Below are positions 17,353 through 26,052 of a DNA stretch of 64,000 nucleotides, in pieces (within the stretch, counting starts at the first letter, position 1; each line of letters starts with the position of its first letter). Below the pieces are notes generated by a model. That model saw only the letters and a list, made by a program, of their open reading frames with translations, did no database searches and had not been told where the DNA came from. This stretch comes from Paracrocinitomix mangrovi (GTDB lineage: Bacteria > Bacteroidota > Bacteroidia > Flavobacteriales_D > Crocinitomicaceae). The DNA is taken from assembly GCF_019740355.2 (NCBI RefSeq), contig NZ_CP091819.1, positions 3,906,001 to 3,970,000 of the forward strand, given 5' to 3'. A program made the position numbers and the translations under genes.

Positions 17353-19145
17353 ACTTGTCCGTGTAAAGATTCACCAGTTTCAGTGTACATCTTTTCAATA
17401 AGATCTGCACATGAAGCATTGATTTCTTTACGTTTTGGTTTCATTGTAGGTGTTAATTCACCACTTTCAATGGTCCAAGGATGATCTGAAAATTCAAATT
17501 TCTTAATGCGTTCCCATTTTCCGAAATTGATATTGTACTTTTCAATTTCTTTTTCAATTTGTTCGTGAACTAAGACATTTTTAATCATTTCTTGGTATGA
17601 ATCACCAATGACTAAGTTATTTTGTTTAGCCCACTCTTTGAAATATTCAGCATCTGGTACAATTAAAGCAGTTGGCATTTTTCTGTTCTCACCAACAACC
17701 ATTATTTGCTCAATAAATCTAGATTCTTTGAATTTATTTTCCATTACTTGAGGTGCAATGTATTTACCTCCTGAAGTTTTGAATATTTCTTTTTTACGAT
17801 CTGTAATTTTTAAGTATTGTCCATCTACAAATGTTCCAATATCTCCTGTGTGGAACCAACCTTCATCATCAATTACTTCTTTTGTTTTGTCAGGATGATT
17901 ATAGTATCCCATCATTACATTTGGTCCTTTCACAAGGATTTCTCCATCATCAGCAATTTTTACGGTTACTTTATCAATTACAGGACCTGTAGTACCAATA
18001 CAAACTTTATTCGCTTCAAGCCAGTTAACAGATATTACGGGAGAAGTTTCAGTTAATCCATAACCTTCCATTACTGGAATTCCGGCAGCAAGGTAAACAC
18101 GTGCTAATCTAGGTTGCAAGGCGGCACTACCACAAGCTATGGCTTCTACATTTCCTCCAAGTCCTTCTTGCCATTTTGAGAATATTAATTTACGAGCAAT
18201 TCCCAATTTAAACTTGTAAAAACCGCTTTTTCCTCTTACATCATATTCCTCACCTAATTTTAAGGCCCAGAAAAATAGTTTCTTTTTAATACCGGTTAAA
18301 GCTTCACCTTTAGCAACTATTTTGTCAAAAACTTTTTCTAATAATCTTGGGACAGCAGTAAATACATTTGGTTTAACGTCTTTTAAGTCATCTCCAATTG
18401 TATCAAGCGATTCAGCAAAATAAATAGAAACTCCGGTGTATTGATATAGATAAAGCAACATGCGTTCAAATACGTGACATACAGGTAAAAAACTTAGTGC
18501 TTTAGCATTTTGATCTACAGGAAGACGTGGTTCACATCCAATCACATTGCTCAATAAATTATTATGAGAAAGCATTACCCCTTTAGGGTATCCGGTAGTT
18601 CCTGAAGTGTAAATTAAAGTAACAAGGTCTTCGTTTTTAATTTCAGATTTTCTCTTTTCAACTTCCGCATCTAACTCAGCATTTGGTGGCTCTTGTAAAG
18701 CGGTCCAATTTTCAGCACCATTCACATCAACAAACGAATAGATTTTTTGCAAAGTGCTCACTTGATTTATAATGGCGTTTACTTTGTCAGCTAATTCTTG
18801 ATCAGAAACAATACAAAGTTTAACTTCTGCATCATTAAAAATGTAAGCGTAAGATTCTGAATCTATGGTAGGATATACCGGAACACTAATAGCGCCAACT
18901 TGTTGAATTCCTATGTCGCAAATATTCCATTCAGAACGATTATTCGAAATCAAGGCAATTTTGTCACCAGGCTGAATACCTAATTTAACCAAAGCTCTAC
19001 TTACAGAATTTGCTTTGTCAATATACTCCTGTGTTGACACTTTAATCCATTGTCCGTCAACTTTATCAACTAACGCATCCTTTTGAGGAAATTTCTCGTT
19101 TTGATAATAAGGTAAGTCGAATAATCGTTTAACTTCCATATTCAA
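17349..19145 (-). CDS. long-chain acyl-CoA synthetase (AMP-forming)
   Basis: 598 residues of the ANL adenylating superfamily, FadD15-like group. It activates long-chain fatty acids to acyl-CoA with ATP for degradation or lipid synthesis. Motifs: the P-loop-like LIYTSGTTGYPKGVMLSH, the YGLTETSPVIS core, GWFHTGDIG with the ATP-binding Asp, and the hinge ITDRKKEIFKTSGGKYIAPQ. No signal peptide or membrane helix. It stands alone, converging with nadC (4-base stop overlap) and divergent from the ECF sigma factor across 189 bases. The exact chain-length preference cannot be read from sequence. Confidence 0.93.
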   Translation of the reverse strand: MNMEVKRLFDLPYYQNEKFPQKDALVDKVDGQWIKVSTQEYIDKANSVSRALVKLGIQPGDKIALISNNRSEWNICDIGIQQVGAISVPVYPTIDSESYAYIFNDAEVKLCIVSDQELADKVNAIINQVSTLQKIYSFVDVNGAENWTALQEPPNAELDAEVEKRKSEIKNEDLVTLIYTSGTTGYPKGVMLSHNNLLSNVIGCEPRLPVDQNAKALSFLPVCHVFERMLLYLYQYTGVSIYFAESLDTIGDDLKDVKPNVFTAVPRLLEKVFDKIVAKGEALTGIKKKLFFWALKLGEEYDVRGKSGFYKFKLGIARKLIFSKWQEGLGGNVEAIACGSAALQPRLARVYLAAGIPVMEGYGLTETSPVISVNWLEANKVCIGTTGPVIDKVTVKIADDGEILVKGPNVMMGYYNHPDKTKEVIDDEGWFHTGDIGTFVDGQYLKITDRKKEIFKTSGGKYIAPQVMENKFKESRFIEQIMVVGENRKMPTALIVPDAEYFKEWAKQNNLVIGDSYQEMIKNVLVHEQIEKEIEKYNINFGKWERIKKFEFSDHPWTIESGELTPTMKPKRKEINASCADLIEKMYTETGESLHGQV

Positions 19146-19334
19146 TTTTTTTTAAGTAAAATTTTAGTTACTAAAATAATATAAAAATCAAGAGATTAAG
19201 GTAGGTTTGAACGAAAATTCGTAACTTGTTCTTAATCTTTCGTTAAAAAAAATAAAAACGAGTGTAACTTTTAGAGTAGTTGGATTGTTTTAGCTGTTTG
19301 AAAGGGAACTAAAGATTGATTTAAACCAAATATT

Positions 19335-19823
19335 TTGAATCGCAGAGAGTACAATATGGCAGTAAAAGAATTTTCCGGGAGGTTATTCGGATATTCTTTG
19401 AAATACCTTCAGAATTCTGAAGATGCCAGCGATATTGTGCAGGATGTTTTCGAAAAATTATGGAAGAATCGTAAAAAAGTTGAACCGGACAAAGTGAAAT
19501 CATGGTTATTTACATGTGCTCACAATGCAATGATCAACTTCATTAAGAAAAGAAGTAGAATGTCTTATATGGATGATGTACAAACATCAGACGTGCAAGA
19601 GTCACATACTAAATCTTACGAAATGAAGGAGGTTATTGAAAAATGTCTTTCTCAACTTCCTCCGATTCAAAAATCAATCATCCTTCTAAGAGATATGGAA
19701 GGATATAACTATAAGGAGATAGGGGATATACTTGAGTTGTCAGAAGCTCAAGTGAAAGTCTATCTGTTTAGAGCCCGAAACAAAATAAAGAAACAGTTAA
19801 AAGATCTAACAGTACTCGTATGA
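19335..19823 (+). CDS. ECF-type RNA polymerase sigma factor
   Basis: 162 residues with region 2 (ASDIVQDVFEKLWKNR) and region 4 (LPPIQKSIILLRDMEGYNYKEIGDIL then LSEAQVKVYLFRARNKI) and no region 3, as in ECF sigma factors. I keep the TTG start at 19335 because the EYNMAVKEFSGRLF segment it includes is the normal N-terminus of this family; the first ATG at 19356 would cut it away. Its stop overlaps the start of the next gene (ATGA at 19820-19823), so sigma and the anti-sigma-like fusion are translationally coupled. It presumably drives its own operon and T9SS or envelope genes; the targets are unknown. Confidence 0.92.
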   Translation: MNRREYNMAVKEFSGRLFGYSLKYLQNSEDASDIVQDVFEKLWKNRKKVEPDKVKSWLFTCAHNAMINFIKKRSRMSYMDDVQTSDVQESHTKSYEMKEVIEKCLSQLPPIQKSIILLRDMEGYNYKEIGDILELSEAQVKVYLFRARNKIKKQLKDLTVLV

Positions 19824-21613
19824 ATATTCCTGAGAATTTTGATAGATGGATGTTTGATTACATGGAGGGCAATCTTTCGGGTGCAGAGAAAGAAGCCTTT
19901 GAGAGTTTTCTCATTCAAAATCCTGACTTTGGAATCGAAGCTGAGGTATGGAAAGACGCTTTCATTGAAAATGAAGAGTTTGTTTATCCGCATGCTGATA
20001 AGCTTGAAAAAGACAACAAAGTCGTGGGAATCTATTATTGGTCAGCCGCAGCCGCAGCTATCCTTTTATTAATAGGTTTCACAATATTCTTCAACAACAA
20101 CAACGAAGTTGAAAATCAAACCGCATCTCAGGAAAGTTTTGATATCAATTCAGTTGACGTAAATAGAGTTGCAGATATTGATGCAACTCATCAATCTGCA
20201 CATGATCAATTAGTAAACCAGGATAACATTAATGAGGAAATTTCTATAGAAAGAAATGACCTGATTAACGTTAACGATAATTCACAACAGTTTAATAATG
20301 ATGGTTCATTAGCTGACAATGGTTTAGGTCAAAATCATCAAATACAGTTGAATCAGCAATCTCATCTTACAGCTGGTGGTTTTACACCAATTGTGAATGA
20401 GCCTAACATGAATAAGTTGAGTGATTTGAGTGCTTTGCCTTCTGTTTCGCATGATCCTTTAGATATGGTGAATCATAATTTGAAATCTATTAATGCGAAT
20501 CAACAATTAGCAATTTCTCAAGAGTTTGGAAAATTTGAAGGAGATGAGCATACTTCTAAATATGCAGATAATCCTGATGGTAAATCTTTAGAATTTGATG
20601 TTGCTAAGAAAGAAGCCATTGATTTTGATTCATGGGATTATAAATGGAAGAAGTTCAAACGTAAAGTGGAGTCTGCGTTTGATGTGTCACCAACTAATTT
20701 AACTAACCTGGGTGATCCTGAAATTTTATTGCCAAATACATCAGTTATTGGATTTAATCCAGGGTTTACAGGAGGATTTAGTGGTTACAGATTTGAAACT
20801 AACTACAGAAATCAGTGGTTTGGTAGCGATCAAAATTCTCAGCAAATGACAATGTCTTTTGATAAATATGTTCCGGGAATGAGAGGTGGAGTAGGAATTG
20901 TGTTGAACGCTAAAGATTATGGTTATGGTGCTTTTGGAGATTATAACATGAGTTTAATTTATTCTCCTAAGATTTTGGTTGGAAAAAATGTGTTACTTGA
21001 ACCGGCAGTAAAGTTAACCTTGGGTGCTTTAAATGCAAACGGAAATCAATTAAGTCCTGAATCTAATATCGAATTGGATAGAGGTAGAATTTTAGGATTG
21101 CCTGCAGCTCAACAAATGAGTGGTTCACAACAATTGTGGTACAAAGACTATGGTTTAGGTTTAGTAGTAAATGCTAAAAAGTTTTATGCAGGTTTTTCAG
21201 CTGACAACTTAAATCACCACTTTGAAAATGTATTTAATGAAGAAGGATACGCAACGCCAACATCATCTCCTATTAGATTGAATGGTATTGTCGGAGTTGA
21301 TTTTGAAAAAGAACAAACGTCTGGAGGTCAGTACAAACCTTTAACAGTTAGTCCTTTCTTTGCTTATCAGCAATACGGAGAAGATAAGCAATTATGGGGT
21401 GGATTTAACTTTAGATATGATTGGTTTACAATCGGTGGTTCTATATCGCACAATCTTGATTTTACCGGAGCTATCGGTATGAAGTTTAATAAGTTTAAGT
21501 TGGTTTATCATTATGATCAAATCACATCATCCCTTGCTGAACAACAAATTGGTTCGCATAATATTAGTCTTAGATTTAATGGAGACAACAGTAGAAAAAG
21601 AAGATTTTTATAA
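19820..21613 (+). CDS. anti-sigma-like / PorP-SprF barrel fusion, predicted to span both membranes
   Basis: 597 residues. Residues 1-60 resemble the cytoplasmic segment of Bacteroidota anti-sigma factors (FDRWMFDYMEGNLSGAEKEA, NPDFGIEAEVWKDAF); one transmembrane helix lies at about 69-91; residues 92-290 are a polar, Asn/Gln/His-rich and probably disordered linker; from about 300 to the end is a PorP/SprF-type outer-membrane beta-barrel (GFNPGFTGGFSGYRF, NYRNQW, and a final SLRF strand). Such an order would place one end on the sigma factor in the cytoplasm and the other in the outer membrane, as described for dual membrane-spanning anti-sigma (Dma) proteins of Bacteroides thetaiotaomicron. 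It overlaps the sigma gene and precedes another porP/sprF-like gene. The fold assignments are from pattern reading. Confidence 0.8.
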   Translation: MNIPENFDRWMFDYMEGNLSGAEKEAFESFLIQNPDFGIEAEVWKDAFIENEEFVYPHADKLEKDNKVVGIYYWSAAAAAILLLIGFTIFFNNNNEVENQTASQESFDINSVDVNRVADIDATHQSAHDQLVNQDNINEEISIERNDLINVNDNSQQFNNDGSLADNGLGQNHQIQLNQQSHLTAGGFTPIVNEPNMNKLSDLSALPSVSHDPLDMVNHNLKSINANQQLAISQEFGKFEGDEHTSKYADNPDGKSLEFDVAKKEAIDFDSWDYKWKKFKRKVESAFDVSPTNLTNLGDPEILLPNTSVIGFNPGFTGGFSGYRFETNYRNQWFGSDQNSQQMTMSFDKYVPGMRGGVGIVLNAKDYGYGAFGDYNMSLIYSPKILVGKNVLLEPAVKLTLGALNANGNQLSPESNIELDRGRILGLPAAQQMSGSQQLWYKDYGLGLVVNAKKFYAGFSADNLNHHFENVFNEEGYATPTSSPIRLNGIVGVDFEKEQTSGGQYKPLTVSPFFAYQQYGEDKQLWGGFNFRYDWFTIGGSISHNLDFTGAIGMKFNKFKLVYHYDQITSSLAEQQIGSHNISLRFNGDNSRKRRFL

Positions 21614-21631
21614 GAGGATAAATTGAGCGGT

Positions 21632-22606
21632 ATGAAAAGAATTTTTACAATATTATTAGCGATTAGCTCGATTCAAGGCTTGGCCCAGGATCCTGAGTTT
21701 ACACAGTTTTATGCAAACCCGATTTACCTAAATCCGGCTATGGCTGGAACTCATGGATGTCCTAGGATTGCAATGAACCATAGAAATCAATGGCCTTCGT
21801 TATCTGGTGCATTTATCACCAATACGATTTCATATGATCAGTACTCAAACATTCTTCATGGAGGAATTGCGGTACAGGTTACCAATGATATGGCAGGAAA
21901 AAATACATTGAACTGGTCAACAATTAATTTAGCCTACTCTTACCATCTAGCGGTAACAAGAGAATTCTCTTTTCTTTTTGGAGCACAGGCTACTTGGAAC
22001 CAGAAGTTTTTGGATTGGAGTAAATTATCCTTCGGAGATCAAATTGACCCAAGAAGAGGTTTTATCTACCAAACAGGTGATTTACCTAGAGGTAATATTT
22101 TAGATAACGGTTGGGGTACTAGAGGATACTTTGATGTTTCTGCCGGAATTGTTGGTTTCTCTAAGCACTTTTACTTTGGATTTGCTGCAAAGCACCTTAA
22201 TAAACCGGATGAAAGTTTAATTATTGGTACTTCAAGATTACCAATGAGATTTACCGGTCACATGGGGGCAAACATTGTTTTTGGAAAACAATCTCAATAC
22301 AGAAATCAAACTTCTTTATCTCCAAACATTATTTATACTTACCAGGATGGTTTTATGCAGTTAAACATTGGTACTTATATTAAGTATGGAGTATTTACAG
22401 CAGGTGCTTGGTGGAGAGCAAGAGACGCATTTATTTTAACTATTGGTATTGATGCAGGATCATTCAGATTTGGATACAGCTATGATGTAACCATCTCAAA
22501 ATTGACAAATGCATCTGGTGGATCACATGAGCTTTCATTGGCTTTCTTATTCAATTGTAGAGATAAGCCTAAAAAGTTTAGAACTATTTCATGTCCATCA
22601 TTTTAG
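21632..22606 (+). CDS. PorP/SprF family type IX secretion membrane protein
   Basis: 324 residues from the ATG at 21632 (an in-frame TTG three codons upstream is less likely). Signal peptide ends at GLAQ; the mature start DPEFTQFYANPIYLNPAMAGT and the NHRNQWPSL block are hallmarks of PorP/SprF barrels, which dock secreted adhesins or help T9SS and gliding. The remainder is regular beta-barrel (alternating aromatic strands, LGFxFKHL-like FGFAAKHLNKPDESL). It lies 18 bases downstream of the anti-sigma/PorP fusion and completes a three-gene operon ended by the strong terminator at 22711-22750. Several PorP paralogues occur per genome in this phylum, usually next to the adhesin they serve; no adhesin is adjacent here. 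Confidence 0.92.
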   Translation: MKRIFTILLAISSIQGLAQDPEFTQFYANPIYLNPAMAGTHGCPRIAMNHRNQWPSLSGAFITNTISYDQYSNILHGGIAVQVTNDMAGKNTLNWSTINLAYSYHLAVTREFSFLFGAQATWNQKFLDWSKLSFGDQIDPRRGFIYQTGDLPRGNILDNGWGTRGYFDVSAGIVGFSKHFYFGFAAKHLNKPDESLIIGTSRLPMRFTGHMGANIVFGKQSQYRNQTSLSPNIIYTYQDGFMQLNIGTYIKYGVFTAGAWWRARDAFILTIGIDAGSFRFGYSYDVTISKLTNASGGSHELSLAFLFNCRDKPKKFRTISCPSF

Positions 22607-22710
22607 TATGAAGAAATTGAAAAAACACTAAGAGCTTTTAATTTAATACCTGTTGACCGGGTTTTGGTTGAATTCGGTTAAAGGTTTGGTTTTCTTTGTT
22701 TTGGTTAACG

Positions 22711-22750
22711 AAAAGCGGTTCAATTGAAAAATTGAATCGCTTTTCTTTTT
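22711..22750. terminator. strong bidirectional terminator between convergent genes
   Basis: A 15-bp stem with one G-T pair (AAAAGCGGTTCAATT 22711-22725 with AATTGAATCGCTTTT 22730-22744) and a GAAA tetraloop, followed by CTTTTT on the plus strand. The symmetrical A/T ends allow function on both strands: it ends the sigma/PorP operon and the amidohydrolase gene. Confidence 0.88.
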
Positions 22751-22761
22751 AAGATTGTTTG

Positions 22762-24393
22762 TTACTCTGATTCAAAAACTAACTCGCCATTTAAATAGGT
22801 TTGCTCCACATAGGTGCTTAATATCTCTTCAAATGGTATGGTCATGATGTCTTTAGTGAGGATGACAAAATCTGCAGCTTTACCTTCTTCTAATGAACCT
22901 TTAAGATCTTCTTGAAAATTTGAATATGCCGGCCAGATGGTAATACCTCTTAGAGCGTCTTCTCTACTAATGGCATTTTCATTCTGGAAACCACCTTCAG
23001 GAAAACCATTTCTGTCCATTCTGGATACTGCGGCATAAAAGGTTTCTAAAGGAGATATTCTTTCAACAGGAAAATCAGTTCCCAATGCTAAAAGACCTGC
23101 CTTGTCTAAGAGTTTTTGATAAGCATAAGCATTCTTTACTCTTTCTTTACCTAATCTTTGTTCTGCCCATCTCATATCAGAGGTGCAATGTGTAGGTTGT
23201 ACAGAAGGGATGATATTGTACATTTCAAAATAATCAAAGTCTTTTTCCTGTAATACTTGCGCATGTTCTATTTTCCAACGGTGATCATTTTCAGATCCGA
23301 TCATTTCTTCGTAAACTTTCAATATGCTTCTGTTAGCAGAATCACCAATACAATGCGTGTTTACCTGATAATGCAATGAAACAGCTAAATCTGCAATTTC
23401 TCTGAACTCATCAAGGGATTTTAGTAAAAAACCATGATTGTGAGGGTCGTCACTATATGGATCAATTAGACAGGCGCTTCTTGATCCTAAAGATCCGTCT
23501 GAAAGAACTTTAAAGGAGCGTATGGTCAAGTTGCCTTCTGAGTATATACCATTTTCTTTTGCGAATTCAAGATTTTCATCTTCTGCAAACAACATGCAGT
23601 AATCCTTTATCTTTAAATTATTGTTCAGATACCATTTAACAAATCTTTCTCTTTCAATAGCATTTACTCCGGCATCATTGATTGAGGTTAAACCAACTTC
23701 AAATAAATCTTCCTCAGCACGTTGCAACAGGGATAACATAAATTCCTCTGAATAATCAGGAATTTTAGAAGTTACTAAATCCAATGCATTGTCTTTTACT
23801 AGACCAGTACATTTCCCGTCTTTCACAACTATCTCTCCTCCTTCAATTACAGTATTTGCATCAATACCTGCTAATTCTAATGCTTTTTGATTTGCTAGGC
23901 CGGCATGTCCATCTACTCTTTGAAAAACAGCAGGTTTATCAGGAAAAAGTTCGTTTAATCTCTCGTTGGTAGGGAATTCACTTTCTTCCCAAATAGTATG
24001 GTCCCAACCTCGGCCGGTAATCCATTCAAAATCATTTGTTTCTTCAAAAGATGTGATTCTTTCAATCATTTCGTCAAATGACACAACACCAATTAAATCA
24101 ACCTGATTAAGTGTTTTTGCATAGCCTCCAAAATGACAATGAGCGTCATGAAATCCCGGGTAAATTGGGCTGTTTGCTGCATCAATAATATTGTCACATT
24201 TGTATCCATTTAGAATTTCTCTTTCGGGTCCCAATTGAATGATTTTGCCATTTTTGATCGCCATTGCTTCATAAACATTGAAGTCCTCATCACAACTGTA
24301 GATTCGTGCGTTGTGAATAATCATATCAGCTTCTCCACTTTTGTAGCATGAAGTAATGATGAAAATCAAAGCAAATAAATAGATTGGTTTCAT
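22762..24393 (-). CDS. amidohydrolase family lipoprotein (YtcJ-like)
   Basis: 543 residues with an N-terminal lipobox (FIITSC, Cys about 16), so an exported lipoprotein. The amidohydrolase-3 type metal site is seen: GFHDAHCHFGGYA, the later DGHAGLANQKAL, DGSLGSRSACL, VNTHCIGDSANR, WKIEHAQVLQ and ALGTDFPVE. Such enzymes hydrolyse C-N bonds in amides or cyclic compounds; the substrate is unknown. Its ATG overlaps the stop of the membrane-protein gene upstream (24390-25868) by four bases, so the pair is cotranscribed and coupled. It ends 12 bases before the bidirectional terminator. Confidence 0.88.
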   Translation of the reverse strand: MKPIYLFALIFIITSCYKSGEADMIIHNARIYSCDEDFNVYEAMAIKNGKIIQLGPEREILNGYKCDNIIDAANSPIYPGFHDAHCHFGGYAKTLNQVDLIGVVSFDEMIERITSFEETNDFEWITGRGWDHTIWEESEFPTNERLNELFPDKPAVFQRVDGHAGLANQKALELAGIDANTVIEGGEIVVKDGKCTGLVKDNALDLVTSKIPDYSEEFMLSLLQRAEEDLFEVGLTSINDAGVNAIERERFVKWYLNNNLKIKDYCMLFAEDENLEFAKENGIYSEGNLTIRSFKVLSDGSLGSRSACLIDPYSDDPHNHGFLLKSLDEFREIADLAVSLHYQVNTHCIGDSANRSILKVYEEMIGSENDHRWKIEHAQVLQEKDFDYFEMYNIIPSVQPTHCTSDMRWAEQRLGKERVKNAYAYQKLLDKAGLLALGTDFPVERISPLETFYAAVSRMDRNGFPEGGFQNENAISREDALRGITIWPAYSNFQEDLKGSLEEGKAADFVILTKDIMTIPFEEILSTYVEQTYLNGELVFESE

Positions 24394-25868
24394 GAAATCT
24401 GTTTTTGTTTAGGTTGATGCCATATGAAAGTGGCAATGATAATTAAAATTTGTGGTGCCATCTTGTATCTAACTACTGCACCCAATACAGGTATTGTCCA
24501 ACCTATAATAAGAATGAGGATTATTGCAGATAAGAACAAAAAGTAAATCCAGTATTTTTCCTCATTGTTTATTTTTTTTCGGCTCCAAAGTAGCCATCCG
24601 ATAAAAAATACAAACAGTATGTTTTCAACAAAAGCTATGTATTTGAATTCATTTCCACCATCTGAAGGGAAAGGTCTTATCAAAACATTTAAAAAAGCTA
24701 GAGGTGTGTTCTTTAATAAGTTTAACCCTGAACCATTGATTGGAGGAACATCTACATAACTATTAGAAGGTGCAGTTACCAAGTAAACTGCATATGCTTC
24801 ATTTGACGGTTCAATTGTAAACGGATGAAATTCTTTTTGACCAAATAACTTGTACTCTCCCTCTGCTTCCTTTGTGGCAGTGATCAGGCCTTTAGGTTTA
24901 TTGTATTCAAAATGATTTAAATATTGGTAATCAAAAGCACAGAAAGCAGAGTCATTGATAAAGAAAACACCACCTTTAGCAAGGTTGATCATATCTTGCT
25001 GTTTTTGTGTGATACGATCTACAGGATTTATTTTGGATGGGGTCAGAGTAGAAATCACAAATGCTGCTAAAGTCAAAGCGGTAAATGCAAAACCAGTTTT
25101 CCAATTAAATTTTATCCTATTTCTTAATATGAAAATGGTTGAAAGAGGAACAATTATAAGACCCAAATGTGTTTTGTTGAAAATCAAAAAGTATAGGCAG
25201 CAAACGAGCAAGAATAAGTGTTTCCAATTAAATTCTTTGTTTAAAATTTTATTCAGCAAACTAAAGTATATTCCAATGGAAAGGACAAATAGCGCTTCTT
25301 TAGTTAATCCACTTCCCCAAAAGGCAAATGACGGTGTAAGAAAGATGGAGTAAAAGAAGAGTTTTTTGGATTGAATGTATTTTTCAAAGGAATTATAAAT
25401 CAATAGACTTCCGATAAAAGAGAAAAATGCAAAAAATAAAACATGAACCCAGATATTTCCTCCTGAAATGAAATGAATCAAAGAATTGATTCTGATAATA
25501 AGTCGGTTATCATTTATAAATTCTCCATTTTCACCTGAGCTCCATAAATTTGTTTTGGGTATTTTTTCTTCAACAAAATTGATGTCATTAGCCTTATTGG
25601 TAAACATGAGTTGCAAATAGCCCAATGGGTCATTTTTGCCAAAATCTGAGATTAGCTTGCCGTCATAATAGAAATTACTGACATCTCCGTCGGGTAAATC
25701 ATCATCCGAAAAATATTCAATGGATAGGGTCATGAAAAACACAGCAGCCAATATTTTTATTCCCCAGGCTGTCAATAGATCCTTTTTAGAAATATTGATT
25801 TTCAAGAAGTTTTTATAGACTATCCAGCTGAATAAAAACAGTAATATTAAGATGAAAATATACCCCAT
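24390..25868 (-). CDS. polytopic membrane protein of unknown function
   Basis: 492 residues and about ten predicted transmembrane segments, including IFILILLFLFSWIVY at the start and a final pair near the C-terminus, with two larger soluble loops (about 60-120, and about 310-385 containing NGSGLNLLKNTPL). The overall plan resembles integral-membrane glycosyltransferase- or polymerase-like proteins, but I see no diagnostic motif and do not assign one. It is translationally coupled to the amidohydrolase lipoprotein downstream (ATGA overlap) and has its own -7 element (TAACTTTG) just before the start. Confidence 0.75.
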   Translation of the reverse strand: MGYIFILILLFLFSWIVYKNFLKINISKKDLLTAWGIKILAAVFFMTLSIEYFSDDDLPDGDVSNFYYDGKLISDFGKNDPLGYLQLMFTNKANDINFVEEKIPKTNLWSSGENGEFINDNRLIIRINSLIHFISGGNIWVHVLFFAFFSFIGSLLIYNSFEKYIQSKKLFFYSIFLTPSFAFWGSGLTKEALFVLSIGIYFSLLNKILNKEFNWKHLFLLVCCLYFLIFNKTHLGLIIVPLSTIFILRNRIKFNWKTGFAFTALTLAAFVISTLTPSKINPVDRITQKQQDMINLAKGGVFFINDSAFCAFDYQYLNHFEYNKPKGLITATKEAEGEYKLFGQKEFHPFTIEPSNEAYAVYLVTAPSNSYVDVPPINGSGLNLLKNTPLAFLNVLIRPFPSDGGNEFKYIAFVENILFVFFIGWLLWSRKKINNEEKYWIYFLFLSAIILILIIGWTIPVLGAVVRYKMAPQILIIIATFIWHQPKQKQIS

Positions 25869-25875
25869 TTAAAGT

Positions 25876-25883
25876 CAAAGTTA
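25876..25883 (-). promoter_or_regulatory. -7 element for the membrane protein / amidohydrolase pair
   Basis: TAACTTTG on the minus strand is a full match to TAnnTTTG, 7 bases ahead of the ATG at 25868, implying an almost leaderless transcript or a start slightly downstream. No -33 TTTG is seen at the normal distance. Confidence 0.4.
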
Positions 25884-25962
25884 GCGAAATACGTTTTGAA
25901 GCATTACCACTATGAAATCAAAGATTGTTGAAAAAATACAATAATTGTTGATGCTGCCAGTG

Positions 25963-25991
25963 TTTGCACGGCTAATTAATCCTTAAATTTG
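25963..25991 (+). promoter_or_regulatory. promoter of purL (-33 TTTG / -7 TAAATTTG)
   Basis: TTTG at 25963-25966 and TAAATTTG at 25984-25991, with 17 bases between, match the two-part Bacteroidota promoter. The transcript would start near 25998, leaving a leader of about 55 bases to the ATG chosen for purL. Confidence 0.6.
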
Positions 25992-26052
25992 TGCTTTTAA
26001 TTACAACCCGGTCAATATCGTTATGATCGGCAAACCATTTTTAATTGATCCA

